Below are positions 1 to 5,608 of a stretch of DNA of 5,650 bases, in pieces. The position numbers were made by a program, and so were the translations under genes. The notes below the pieces were generated by a model. The model had not been told where the DNA came from. It saw only the letters and a program-made list of their open reading frames with translations, and did no database searches. Source of the stretch: JANYCD01 sp043738625 (lineage in GTDB: Bacteria > Pseudomonadota > Gammaproteobacteria > Burkholderiales > Rhodocyclaceae); assembly GCA_043738625.1 (NCBI GenBank), contig JAYUFR010000105.1, positions 1 to 5,650 of the forward strand, read 5' to 3'. Position 1 is the stretch's first letter, and each line of letters begins with the position of its first letter.

Positions 1-31
1 CAACTCTGTCAAGAAATGGATTACCCGACAA

Positions 32-1330
32 TCAATCCATCTCGGAGATCGGGTCACCAAAAGCCAGGCGAATCTGTTCTCGTTCGTCCTTACATGCAAA
101 AAATTTGTTGAGCAGCAGCGGATCGAAATGTCGACCTGATTGTGCCCACATGTGCTCCGTAGCCTCATCAACGGTCCAGGCCGCTTTGTAATGGCGCTTG
201 GAAGTCAGTGCATCATAGACATCGGCAATTGCAACTATTCTGGCTTCGATCGGAATTTGCTCACCCGCGAGGGCACTAGGATAGCCGCTACCGTCAAATT
301 TTTCGTGGTGGCTTCTGGCGACCGAGGCGGCCATTTGCAGGTAGCGCGATTGACTCCCTTCCAGCATGGCGTGCCCGATCTCGGCATGCGTGCGCATGAC
401 TGTCATTTCTTCTTCAGTCAAGCGACGCTGGGCCTGAAGAATTCCATCAGGAATCGCGATTTTTCCGACATCATGCAGCGGAGCAGCCAACTCAAGGATA
501 TTCAGGCTATCTGCATTCCATTGACATTCGCGTGCCAGCAATACCGAATATTTTGCCATTCTGACCAGATGCAAACCGGTAAAACTATCGCGTTGTTCGG
601 CAACGCGTGCGAGCCGCAACAGGGTTTCCATTTCGCTGACACGCATTTCCCGAGTCACCTGGTCAACGCGATCTTCAAGATTCTCCGTGTACTCGTGATT
701 GAGTAATTGCTGTTTACGCAGGCTTAGAAGATTCCTGCATCGGGCTGCACACTCAAAGGGGTCCAGTGGCCGTTTGAGAAAGTCGGTGGCACCTGCCTCC
801 AATGCCCGGTACTTTATTTCGCGGTCATCGACGATCGTTATACATATTATTGGCACTTCGATCATATGATCAATTGCGCGTAGCCGACGTATGGTCTCGA
901 TGCCGTCAATTGATGGCATTCTGTAATCGGTCAACACGAGATCCACTTGATGTGTTTCCGCATATGCGATTGCATCGAATGGTTCTTCAAAAGCAATTAC
1001 TTGTGCATCCGGAGCAACACCAGTGAGGATTTCCGAGATCAGCAGTCTTCCCGTTGACTGGTCATCAATGACGACGATGGTCAATGCGCTGGATGTCATT
1101 GGCGGCAATTCGAAACTGGCCGACTGATGATATTCGCGAGCCTGCTTAAATACTCGTCTTCCAGTGCTATATTGCTCAATTGAGCGCAGGTCATGCGGTC
1201 GGCTTAGTAGAGGTCCGTCTTCTCCGATAGGGAGTTTCAGATGCTCAACAATATCGCCTCGTACATAACGCATATCACGCCGTGACTCACTCGAGTGCCG
1301 AAAAAGTGCGTTTCCACCAAACTTTCCCAT
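32..1330 (-). CDS. Response regulator with REC and HD-GYP domains, predicted cyclic-di-GMP phosphodiesterase (RpfG-like)
   Basis: Predicted cytoplasmic phosphodiesterase that hydrolyses c-di-GMP when its receiver domain is phosphorylated by an unidentified histidine kinase. Of 432 residues, 1-77 match no domain I know. REC spans about 82-205, with acidic pair D89/D90, phospho-acceptor D135 in LTDYRMP, switch T165 and K186 in FLKRP. A helical linker (about 206-245) leads to HD-GYP (about 246-415). There the motif residues are all present: H286-D287 in LHDVGK, H315, H320, the HHEKFDGSGYP motif at 341-351, and D370 in IADVYDAL. This is established family knowledge applied to visible motifs. The start at 1330 has a GGGGGT Shine-Dalgarno-like element 6 nt upstream. 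ATG codons at 1273 and 1099 are alternatives; the latter gives a standard-length 355-residue protein but has no visible Shine-Dalgarno. It follows the diguanylate cyclase gene after 82 bases with no clear terminator, so co-transcription is likely. The function is solid; the start is uncertain. Confidence 0.93.
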   Translation of the reverse strand: MGKFGGNALFRHSSESRRDMRYVRGDIVEHLKLPIGEDGPLLSRPHDLRSIEQYSTGRRVFKQAREYHQSASFELPPMTSSALTIVVIDDQSTGRLLISEILTGVAPDAQVIAFEEPFDAIAYAETHQVDLVLTDYRMPSIDGIETIRRLRAIDHMIEVPIICITIVDDREIKYRALEAGATDFLKRPLDPFECAARCRNLLSLRKQQLLNHEYTENLEDRVDQVTREMRVSEMETLLRLARVAEQRDSFTGLHLVRMAKYSVLLARECQWNADSLNILELAAPLHDVGKIAIPDGILQAQRRLTEEEMTVMRTHAEIGHAMLEGSQSRYLQMAASVARSHHEKFDGSGYPSALAGEQIPIEARIVAIADVYDALTSKRHYKAAWTVDEATEHMWAQSGRHFDPLLLNKFFACKDEREQIRLAFGDPISEMD

Positions 1331-1336
1331 CGCTAT

Positions 1337-1342
1337 ACCCCC
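1337..1342 (-). promoter_or_regulatory. Ribosome binding site supporting the long start of the HD-GYP gene
   Basis: On the minus strand GGGGGT lies 6 nt before the ATG at 1330. It can pair over six positions with the 16S anti-Shine-Dalgarno CCUCC(A), with one G-U wobble. Neither downstream candidate ATG (1273, 1099) has a comparable element. This is the main reason for choosing the 432-residue form. Confidence 0.5.
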
Positions 1343-1412
1343 AAAATCTTTTCGCTGATCAAGCCCGGTACTGGGGCTGAATTTAAAATAAGCCGCACAT
1401 CCTTATCGCGAT

Positions 1413-2435
1413 CTAATAGTCTGTGTCCCTTTGTATGCCATCCCTGCCCTTGGACTTCGCCAAATAAAGCGCCTTGTCGGCTTTCTCGAAAAGTTCCACC
1501 GGACTCATCCTTTTCTCCCCGGAATAAGTCACCAAGCCTTGACTGATCGTGACGCTGACCTGCGTTTCGCCGGCTGGCATCGAGTCACCTCGAATCACGT
1601 CATGAATACGCTCGGCAACAGAGGCAGCAACCAGCTCATCGCAACTGGACATTACGATCAGAAACTCCTCTCCACCGATGCGACCGACCGCATCATAGGT
1701 TCTTACGGATCGGCGCAATCGTCTTCCGACTTCTTCGAGTACCGCATCGCCCGCCAGGTGCCCGTACTGATCATTTATATTTTTGAAATGATCCAGATCG
1801 GCAACAATGAGCGAAATCGGCAACCGTTCGCGAAAACACCGCTCCAATTCACGATCAAGAATATCCAAAATGGAATTCCGATTCCAAAGCCCAGTCAGGT
1901 GGTCCACCGTCGCCAAGCGGCGAAGCTGCTTGTTCTCTTCAATGAGATCGAGCAATTCGCGCTCTTGCAAGCCACCATTCAAAACTTCGTTGCAAATTGC
2001 CAGAAAGTCGCCAAACAACGATGAACGCTCATTGGTCCATGTGCGAGGCTCACGGTCCCCCAAAAAAATATCCAGCGTCGACTTTCCATCACCGGCGATC
2101 AGACGAGAATGCGCCACGAAGCGAATGCCGGGATCTTTTGAAACGAGTGAGTTGGCCCTCAACGAAGCAACAGAAAATGTATCCGGAATCAGTAGGGCAC
2201 TGTGCTGGCCGAACAGCCGTTGCGGGACCTCTCCTTCACTCTCAAGAAGCCCACCTATCGTTCGCATCCAATGTGGTTCACCTGGCAAAAGAACGACACA
2301 AACATCCACATCAAACAAATGACCACCTATGCGCGCCAGTTGCTCGAATGGCGTGGTCGGATAGCGTAAATCGAGAGGCGGGGCACGCATCGCATCCCGC
2401 TCCAAACCGGAGCTGAATTTAGCAGTGTCGGTCAC
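1413..2435 (-). CDS. GAF-GGDEF diguanylate cyclase
   Basis: Soluble enzyme predicted to make c-di-GMP from two GTP. In the 340-residue form starting at GTG 2435, a GAF sensor domain covers about 28-150, with the typical DPGIRF segment at 101-106. A helical linker (about 156-176) leads to GGDEF (about 177-336). Visible catalytic features are the DHLTGLWNR signature at 178-186, metal ligands D213 and D230, guanine-contacting N221, and the active-site GGEEF at 254-258. The RxxD inhibitory site (RTYD, 245-248) is intact with the standard five-residue gap, so product feedback inhibition is expected. No membrane segment is seen. The open frame extends to an ATG at 2507. I prefer GTG 2435 because AGGAG sits 5 nt before it and because a good promoter (2463-2492) would lie inside the longer version. 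A third option is ATG 2390 with GGAG 9 nt upstream. The GAF ligand is unknown. It is probably the first gene of an operon with the HD-GYP regulator. Confidence 0.92.
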   Translation of the reverse strand: MTDTAKFSSGLERDAMRAPPLDLRYPTTPFEQLARIGGHLFDVDVCVVLLPGEPHWMRTIGGLLESEGEVPQRLFGQHSALLIPDTFSVASLRANSLVSKDPGIRFVAHSRLIAGDGKSTLDIFLGDREPRTWTNERSSLFGDFLAICNEVLNGGLQERELLDLIEENKQLRRLATVDHLTGLWNRNSILDILDRELERCFRERLPISLIVADLDHFKNINDQYGHLAGDAVLEEVGRRLRRSVRTYDAVGRIGGEEFLIVMSSCDELVAASVAERIHDVIRGDSMPAGETQVSVTISQGLVTYSGEKRMSPVELFEKADKALYLAKSKGRDGIQRDTDY

Positions 2436-2440
2436 GTATG

Positions 2441-2445
2441 CTCCT
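2441..2445 (-). promoter_or_regulatory. Ribosome binding site that decides the GTG start of the diguanylate cyclase
   Basis: AGGAG on the minus strand lies 5 nt upstream of the GTG at 2433-2435, a near-ideal Shine-Dalgarno arrangement. The upstream ATG at 2507 has only GGAAA touching the start codon. Confidence 0.7.
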
Positions 2446-2462
2446 GAAGATTTGACGTTTTC

Positions 2463-2492
2463 AGTATGAAACGCCGGACCGGCGCTTGTCAA
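2463..2492 (-). promoter_or_regulatory. Sigma70-like promoter of the c-di-GMP module
   Basis: On the minus strand a perfect -35 hexamer TTGACA (2487-2492) is followed by an 18-nt spacer and the -10 hexamer CATACT (2463-2468), which matches TATAAT at 4 of 6. Transcription would start near 2456, leaving a leader of about 20 nt with AGGAG correctly placed for the GTG at 2435. The spacer contains a 13-base palindrome. This is inferred from sequence only. Confidence 0.6.
2472..2484. repeat. 13-base palindrome in the promoter spacer, possible operator
   Basis: CGCCGG-A-CCGGCG is a perfect inverted repeat with a one-base centre. It lies wholly between the -35 and -10 elements of the predicted promoter, where a bound protein would block RNA polymerase. 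A one-base loop makes an RNA hairpin of the full length unlikely, so a dimeric protein site is the more natural reading. The regulator is unknown. Confidence 0.45.
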
Positions 2493-2504
2493 ACAAATTG
2501 GCAG

Positions 2505-2521
2505 CATTTTCCATGAAAATG
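2505..2521. repeat. 17-base palindrome upstream of the -35 element
   Basis: CATTTTC-CAT-GAAAATG has perfect 7-base arms around a 3-base centre. Its midpoint is about 57 bases upstream of the predicted transcription start, a position typical of activator sites. It also contains the ATG at 2507 that would be the longest possible start of the diguanylate cyclase. A regulatory role is inferred. Confidence 0.4.
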
Positions 2522-2618
2522 ACAGAAATGCACAGGTTATCGGTTTGTCGAACGGGTTGAACGAAGGTTTGGTGGTTGCGAATCGAAATCAGCCCAATGC
2601 CACCTTACGGCCAGGAAA

Positions 2619-2650
2619 GAAGTTTTCTTTAATTCAAATTCGAAAACTTC
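2619..2650. repeat. 9-bp perfect inverted repeat, stem-loop
   Basis: GAAGTTTTC (2619-2627) is repeated in inverted form as GAAAACTTC (2642-2650) across a 14-base AT-rich loop. The loop contains a further AATT/AATT pairing. On the minus strand it is followed only by TTCTTTCC, so it is a poor terminator. It could be a protein-binding site, an RNA processing structure or a mobile-element relic. Confidence 0.5.
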
Positions 2651-2676
2651 ATGACATTTCTATGGCCTCGGCCAGA

Positions 2677-2702
2677 GGCTTGTTCGTAGCATGCAACAAG
2701 CC
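2677..2702. repeat. 8-bp perfect inverted repeat, stem-loop
   Basis: GGCTTGTT (2677-2684) pairs with AACAAGCC (2695-2702) around a 10-base loop that contains the palindrome GCATGC (2689-2694). A competing 5-bp hairpin, GCCTC/GAGGC (2665-2669 with 2675-2679), shares its left arm, so the two could be mutually exclusive in RNA. Confidence 0.45.
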
Positions 2703-2825
2703 ATATGAATCCCGGCGCTGTCAGCAGCCAGAGCATTAATCCTGGCCGATAGAGCATAGCGACCAACAATAAGCGTTGTAACAAGTCAGGGCCTAAAAAA
2801 TTGGATGTAGTCGCTGGATGCACAA

Positions 2826-2854
2826 TAAAAAAACCGGCACTTGGCCTTTTGGTT
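2826..2854 (-). terminator. Probable rho-independent terminator of the alaA-hom unit
   Basis: About 20 bases after the hom stop codon, the minus strand reads AACC, four A, then GGC, a 5-base loop, GCC, and GGTT running into seven consecutive T. The stem is GGC/GCC extended by AACC/GGTT with a bulge; an alternative pairs the AAAA with the T run. The stem is short and imperfect, but the U-tract and position fit well. Confidence 0.6.
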
Positions 2855-2873
2855 GTTACTTGTGCTGTGTCCC

Positions 2874-4187
2874 TTAGCCAGCCAAATCTTCCATGCGCAG
2901 ACGAATCACGTTTCGTTTCACCACCGGCAACATTTCGATTTTGGCAATTGCCGCATCGACGTACTTTTCGCGGGTCACATGCGTCAGCATGATGATGTCA
3001 GTCTGCTCTTCCCCTTTGCCTGGCTCGCGCTGGATCATGGCGTCAATGGATATCTGCTGATCAGCGAGGATGCGGGTGATGTCCGCCAGCACTCCCGGCT
3101 TGTCTTCCACTCTCAATCGCAGGTAATAGCTGGTTTCCACTTCGGAGAGCGGCAGAATCGGGGTGCTGTGCAGCGCATCGGGTTGGAACGCCAGATGCGG
3201 TACGCGGTGCGCCGAGTCGGCCGTGTGCATGCGCGTCACATCGACCAGATCGGCAATCACTGCGCTGGCCGTCGGCTCTGCGCCGGCACCCTTGCCGTAG
3301 TAGAGGGTCGAACCAACGGCATCGCCCTGCACCAACACCGCGTTCATGGCGCCTTCCACATTCGCGATCAGGCGGCGGGCGGGAATCAATGTGGGATGCA
3401 CCCGCAGTTCAATGCCGTTTTCCTTGCGCTTGGTGATCCCCAGCAACTTGATGCGATAGCCAAGCTGTTCGGCGTACTTGATGTCGTCGGCTTCGAGTTT
3501 GCTGATGCCTTCGACGTGCGCCTTGTCGAACTGCACCGGAATGCCGAAAGCGATGGCGGAAAGAATGGTGATCTTGTGCGCGGCATCAACGCCTTCAATA
3601 TCGAAGGTGGGATCGGCCTCGGCGTAGCCCAATCGTTGTGCCTCCTTGAGCACCACGTCGAAGGGCAGCCCCTTGTCGCGCATTTCCGAAAGAATGAAAT
3701 TGGTCGTGCCGTTGATGATGCCGGCGATCCACTCAATACGGTTGGCGCTGAGCCCCTCTCGCACTGCCTTGATGATGGGAATGCCACCCGCCACCGCAGC
3801 CTCGAACGCCACCATCACGCCTTTTTTCTGTGCGGCGGCAAAAATCTCATTGCCATGATTGGCCAGCAGCGCCTTGTTGGCAGTGACCACATGCTTGCCA
3901 TTCTCGATCGCCTTCAATACCAGTTCCTTGGCCACGCCACAGCCGCCGATCAGCTCGATGACGATGTCCACTCCTGGATCGTTGACGACCGAAAAAGCAT
4001 CATCAGTGACCCTTGCCTTGCCCTGGGCGACCTTGTTCGCCAACGCCACGTCCTTGTCAGCAACCACCGAGATTCTGATCGGGCGTCCGGCGCGGCGCGT
4101 GATTTCAGCCTCATTGCGCGCCAGAACGGTAAACGTGCCACCACCGACGGTGCCGATGCCCAATAGACCAACATTGATAGGTTTCAT
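2874..4187 (-). CDS. hom: Homoserine dehydrogenase
   Basis: Reduces aspartate semialdehyde to homoserine with NAD(P)H, the branch point towards threonine and methionine; cytoplasmic. The 437-residue protein has the N-terminal nucleotide-binding GLLGIGTVG motif (7-15), the TANKALLA segment (102-109) and GIINGTTNFILSEM (156-169). The family signature follows at 187-205 (GYAEADPTFD..G.DAAHK); its E190, D201 and K205 have the same spacing as the catalytic residues of the yeast enzyme. A C-terminal ACT domain (about 353-425, with RVEDKPGVLADITRIL) suggests feedback control, classically by threonine. The frame continues upstream to 4265, but ATG 4187 gives the conserved family N-terminus MKPINVGLLG. 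No clear Shine-Dalgarno precedes it; the leader is AT-rich (AATTTAAAACT). It lies 81 bases after the aminotransferase and is probably co-transcribed with it. No thrC follows. Identification is very secure. Confidence 0.97.
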   Translation of the reverse strand: MKPINVGLLGIGTVGGGTFTVLARNEAEITRRAGRPIRISVVADKDVALANKVAQGKARVTDDAFSVVNDPGVDIVIELIGGCGVAKELVLKAIENGKHVVTANKALLANHGNEIFAAAQKKGVMVAFEAAVAGGIPIIKAVREGLSANRIEWIAGIINGTTNFILSEMRDKGLPFDVVLKEAQRLGYAEADPTFDIEGVDAAHKITILSAIAFGIPVQFDKAHVEGISKLEADDIKYAEQLGYRIKLLGITKRKENGIELRVHPTLIPARRLIANVEGAMNAVLVQGDAVGSTLYYGKGAGAEPTASAVIADLVDVTRMHTADSAHRVPHLAFQPDALHSTPILPLSEVETSYYLRLRVEDKPGVLADITRILADQQISIDAMIQREPGKGEEQTDIIMLTHVTREKYVDAAIAKIEMLPVVKRNVIRLRMEDLAG

Positions 4188-4268
4188 AGTTTTAAATTCG
4201 TGAGGGGTGATGCGCAAGGAGCGATGAGAAAACCCAAGAGTCTCCTCGCCTGTCACTCCTTCCACTAT

Positions 4269-5495
4269 TCAAGTGCTGTGCCGCTTGCGATAGCTTTCCA
4301 GAAAACGGGCGATACGACCAATGGCCTCGCGCAAGTCGTCCTCGTGTGGCAGGAAGACCACGCGAAAATGGTCCGGATGGGGCCAGTTGAAGCCGCTGCC
4401 CTGAACCAGCAGGACCCGCTCGGCTTCCAGCAATTCAAGGATGAAGCGCTCGTCGTCTACGACTGGATAAATCGCCGGATCGAGGCGCGGAAACAGGTAG
4501 AGCGCCGCCTTGGGCTTGACGCAGGACACGCCGGGAATCTCCGATAGCAGCTTCCAGGCCAGGTCACGCTGCCGCGCCAGGCGCCCGTCGGGCGCGACCA
4601 GGTCATTGATGCTCTGGTAACCGCCCAGCGCGGTCTGGATCGCATATTGCCCCGGTACGTTGGAGCAAAGACGCATTGATGCCAGGATGTTGAGCCCTTC
4701 GATATAGTCAGTCGCGTGCTGTTTCTGGCCCGAAACGACCATCCACCCGGCGCGAAACCCGCAGGAACGATAGTTCTTTGATAACCCGTTGAAGGTCACG
4801 AACAGCACGTCATCCGCCAAAGAGGCGATCGAAGTGTGAGTATTGCCGTCGTAGAGCACCTTGTCGTAGATTTCATCGGCAAACACGATGAGCTGGTGAA
4901 CGCGAGCGAGTTCTATGATTTCCAGCAGCACTTCATCCGGATAAAGCGCCCCCGTCGGGTTGTTGGGATTGATGACGACAATCGCCCGGGTAGCGGGGCT
5001 GATTTTTTTGCGGATGTCATCAATGTCGGGCAGCCAGCCGGCTTTCTCGTCGCACAGATAATGGCGCGGCGCACCGCTGCCCAAGGTTGCCGCCGCCGTC
5101 CACAATGGGTAGTCGGGGCTTGGCACCAGCACTTCGTCGCCGGGGTTAAGCAGCGCCTGCATGGCCATCACGATCAGTTCCGAAGCACCGTTGCCAAGGT
5201 AGATATCGTCGATGGTCACGCCGGCAATCTTCTTCTGTTGCGTGTAGTGCATGATCGCCTTGCGTGCCGAGAAAACGCCCTTGGAGTCGGAGTAGCCCGA
5301 CGACTCCGGCAGGTTGCGGATCATGTCCTGCACGATTTCCTCCGGTGCCTCGAAGCCGAACGGCGCCAGATTGCCGATGTTCAGCTTGATGATGCGATGG
5401 CCTTCATCCTCCATTTGGCGGGCGCGACCAAGCACCGGACCACGGATGTCATAACAGACATTGTCCAGCTTGGCAGACTTCATTACTGGTCGCAT
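4269..5495 (-). CDS. alaA: Alanine-forming glutamate-pyruvate aminotransferase, PLP-dependent class I/II
   Basis: Transfers the amino group of glutamate to pyruvate to make alanine; cytoplasmic, PLP-dependent. The 408-residue protein resembles E. coli AlaA (YfbQ, 405 residues as I recall) from end to end, including the N-terminal KLDNVCYDIRGPVL and the motifs GNGASELIV (101-109) and NPNNPTG (176-182). Also conserved are D207 in ADEIYD, the PLP lysine K240 in FNGLSK, phosphate-binding R248 in GFRAGW, and carboxylate-binding R378 in DHFRVV. The frame opens at 5570, but ATG 5495 aligns with the E. coli start and has AAGGG 8 nt upstream. It heads the unit that continues into hom. Pairing with hom is common in betaproteobacteria as I recall, and suggests coordinated supply of alanine and aspartate-family amino acids. 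Exact substrate preference is inferred from similarity; related transaminases can be broad. Confidence 0.93.
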   Translation of the reverse strand: MRPVMKSAKLDNVCYDIRGPVLGRARQMEDEGHRIIKLNIGNLAPFGFEAPEEIVQDMIRNLPESSGYSDSKGVFSARKAIMHYTQQKKIAGVTIDDIYLGNGASELIVMAMQALLNPGDEVLVPSPDYPLWTAAATLGSGAPRHYLCDEKAGWLPDIDDIRKKISPATRAIVVINPNNPTGALYPDEVLLEIIELARVHQLIVFADEIYDKVLYDGNTHTSIASLADDVLFVTFNGLSKNYRSCGFRAGWMVVSGQKQHATDYIEGLNILASMRLCSNVPGQYAIQTALGGYQSINDLVAPDGRLARQRDLAWKLLSEIPGVSCVKPKAALYLFPRLDPAIYPVVDDERFILELLEAERVLLVQGSGFNWPHPDHFRVVFLPHEDDLREAIGRIARFLESYRKRHST

Positions 5496-5503
5496 TCGTA
5501 TAA

Positions 5504-5508
5504 CCCTT
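5504..5508 (-). promoter_or_regulatory. Ribosome binding site fixing the alaA start
   Basis: AAGGG on the minus strand is 8 nt upstream of the ATG at 5495. The next ATG, at 5483, would have it 20 nt away, so the site selects the start that also aligns with E. coli AlaA. Confidence 0.6.
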
Positions 5509-5521
5509 GTCTCATTGAACG

Positions 5522-5540
5522 TCCCGGAGAAACCCCGGGA
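5522..5540. repeat. 6-bp inverted repeat in the alaA leader
   Basis: TCCCGG (5522-5527) and CCGGGA (5535-5540) are perfect inverted copies around a 7-base loop. On the minus strand this GC-rich hairpin would lie 13 bases before the Shine-Dalgarno of alaA. A role in control of the leader is possible but not shown; no U-run follows. Confidence 0.35.
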
Positions 5541-5564
5541 AAGCAGCCAAACACGCGCCATTTC

Positions 5565-5585
5565 GCCCAATGACTGACATTGGGC
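5565..5585. repeat. 8-bp perfect inverted repeat between alaA and the divergent promoter
   Basis: GCCCAATG (5565-5572) and CATTGGGC (5578-5585) are perfect inverted copies separated by ACTGA. The right arm overlaps the -35 region of the plus-strand promoter predicted at 5580-5608. A dimeric regulator bound here could control outward transcription, and possibly alaA; alternatively it is a leader hairpin. Confidence 0.5.
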
Positions 5586-5608
5586 CGCGTGCCGGGCAAA
5601 GGTATAAT
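5580..5608 (+). promoter_or_regulatory. Sigma70-like promoter reading rightwards, out of the window
   Basis: A perfect -10 hexamer TATAAT (5603-5608) is preceded, after a 17-nt spacer, by TTGGGC (5580-5585), a weak -35. The transcript would start near 5615 and leave the window. The gene it serves is not visible; an ATG at 5622 has no ribosome binding site and only nine codons remain. The surrounding GGTATAATCTTACC is itself weakly palindromic. Confidence 0.4.

Larger units (their letters stand above)
2508..2873. other. Intergenic region between hom and the c-di-GMP module
   Basis: This stretch of 366 bases contains no gene I can support. It holds the hom terminator near its right end, two strong inverted repeats (2619-2650 and 2677-2702), a smaller one (2665-2679), and the upstream palindrome of the diguanylate cyclase promoter at its left end. 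The heptamer CGGCCAG occurs at 2608-2614 and 2669-2675, and inverted at 2742-2748. A minus-strand frame from GTG 2823 to 2629 encodes a hydrophobic 64-residue peptide but lacks a ribosome binding site. Two counted lines give about 43% and 48% GC. No transposase, tRNA or known riboswitch was recognised. Confidence 0.6.

Noticed and set aside
7..12. Perfect TTGACA on the minus strand at the left edge
   Set aside because: A -10 element would fall outside the window, so the hexamer cannot be judged as a promoter.
1352..1374. Short hairpin (AGCCC/GGGCT) in the gap between the cyclase and HD-GYP genes as a possible terminator
   Set aside because: Only about 5 bp of continuous stem and no T-run after it on the minus strand, so it does not support transcription stopping here.
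2436..2507. Longer diguanylate cyclase start at ATG 2507
   Set aside because: It has no properly spaced Shine-Dalgarno, would overlap a good promoter and two palindromes, and adds 24 residues that lie outside the GAF domain.
2545..2739. A 64-codon plus-strand frame in the intergenic region
   Set aside because: No Shine-Dalgarno, no domain, and a composition that does not resemble a protein; it overlaps the inverted repeats.
2841..4166. A 441-codon open frame on the plus strand opposite hom
   Set aside because: The minus strand encodes a complete homoserine dehydrogenase with all signature residues over the same span. The plus-strand product is histidine- and aspartate-rich with no recognisable domain, typical of a shadow frame in GC-rich DNA.
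4836..5573. A 245-codon open frame on the plus strand opposite alaA
   Set aside because: Same reason: it is antisense to a clear AlaA coding sequence and has no domain or ribosome binding site that I can see.
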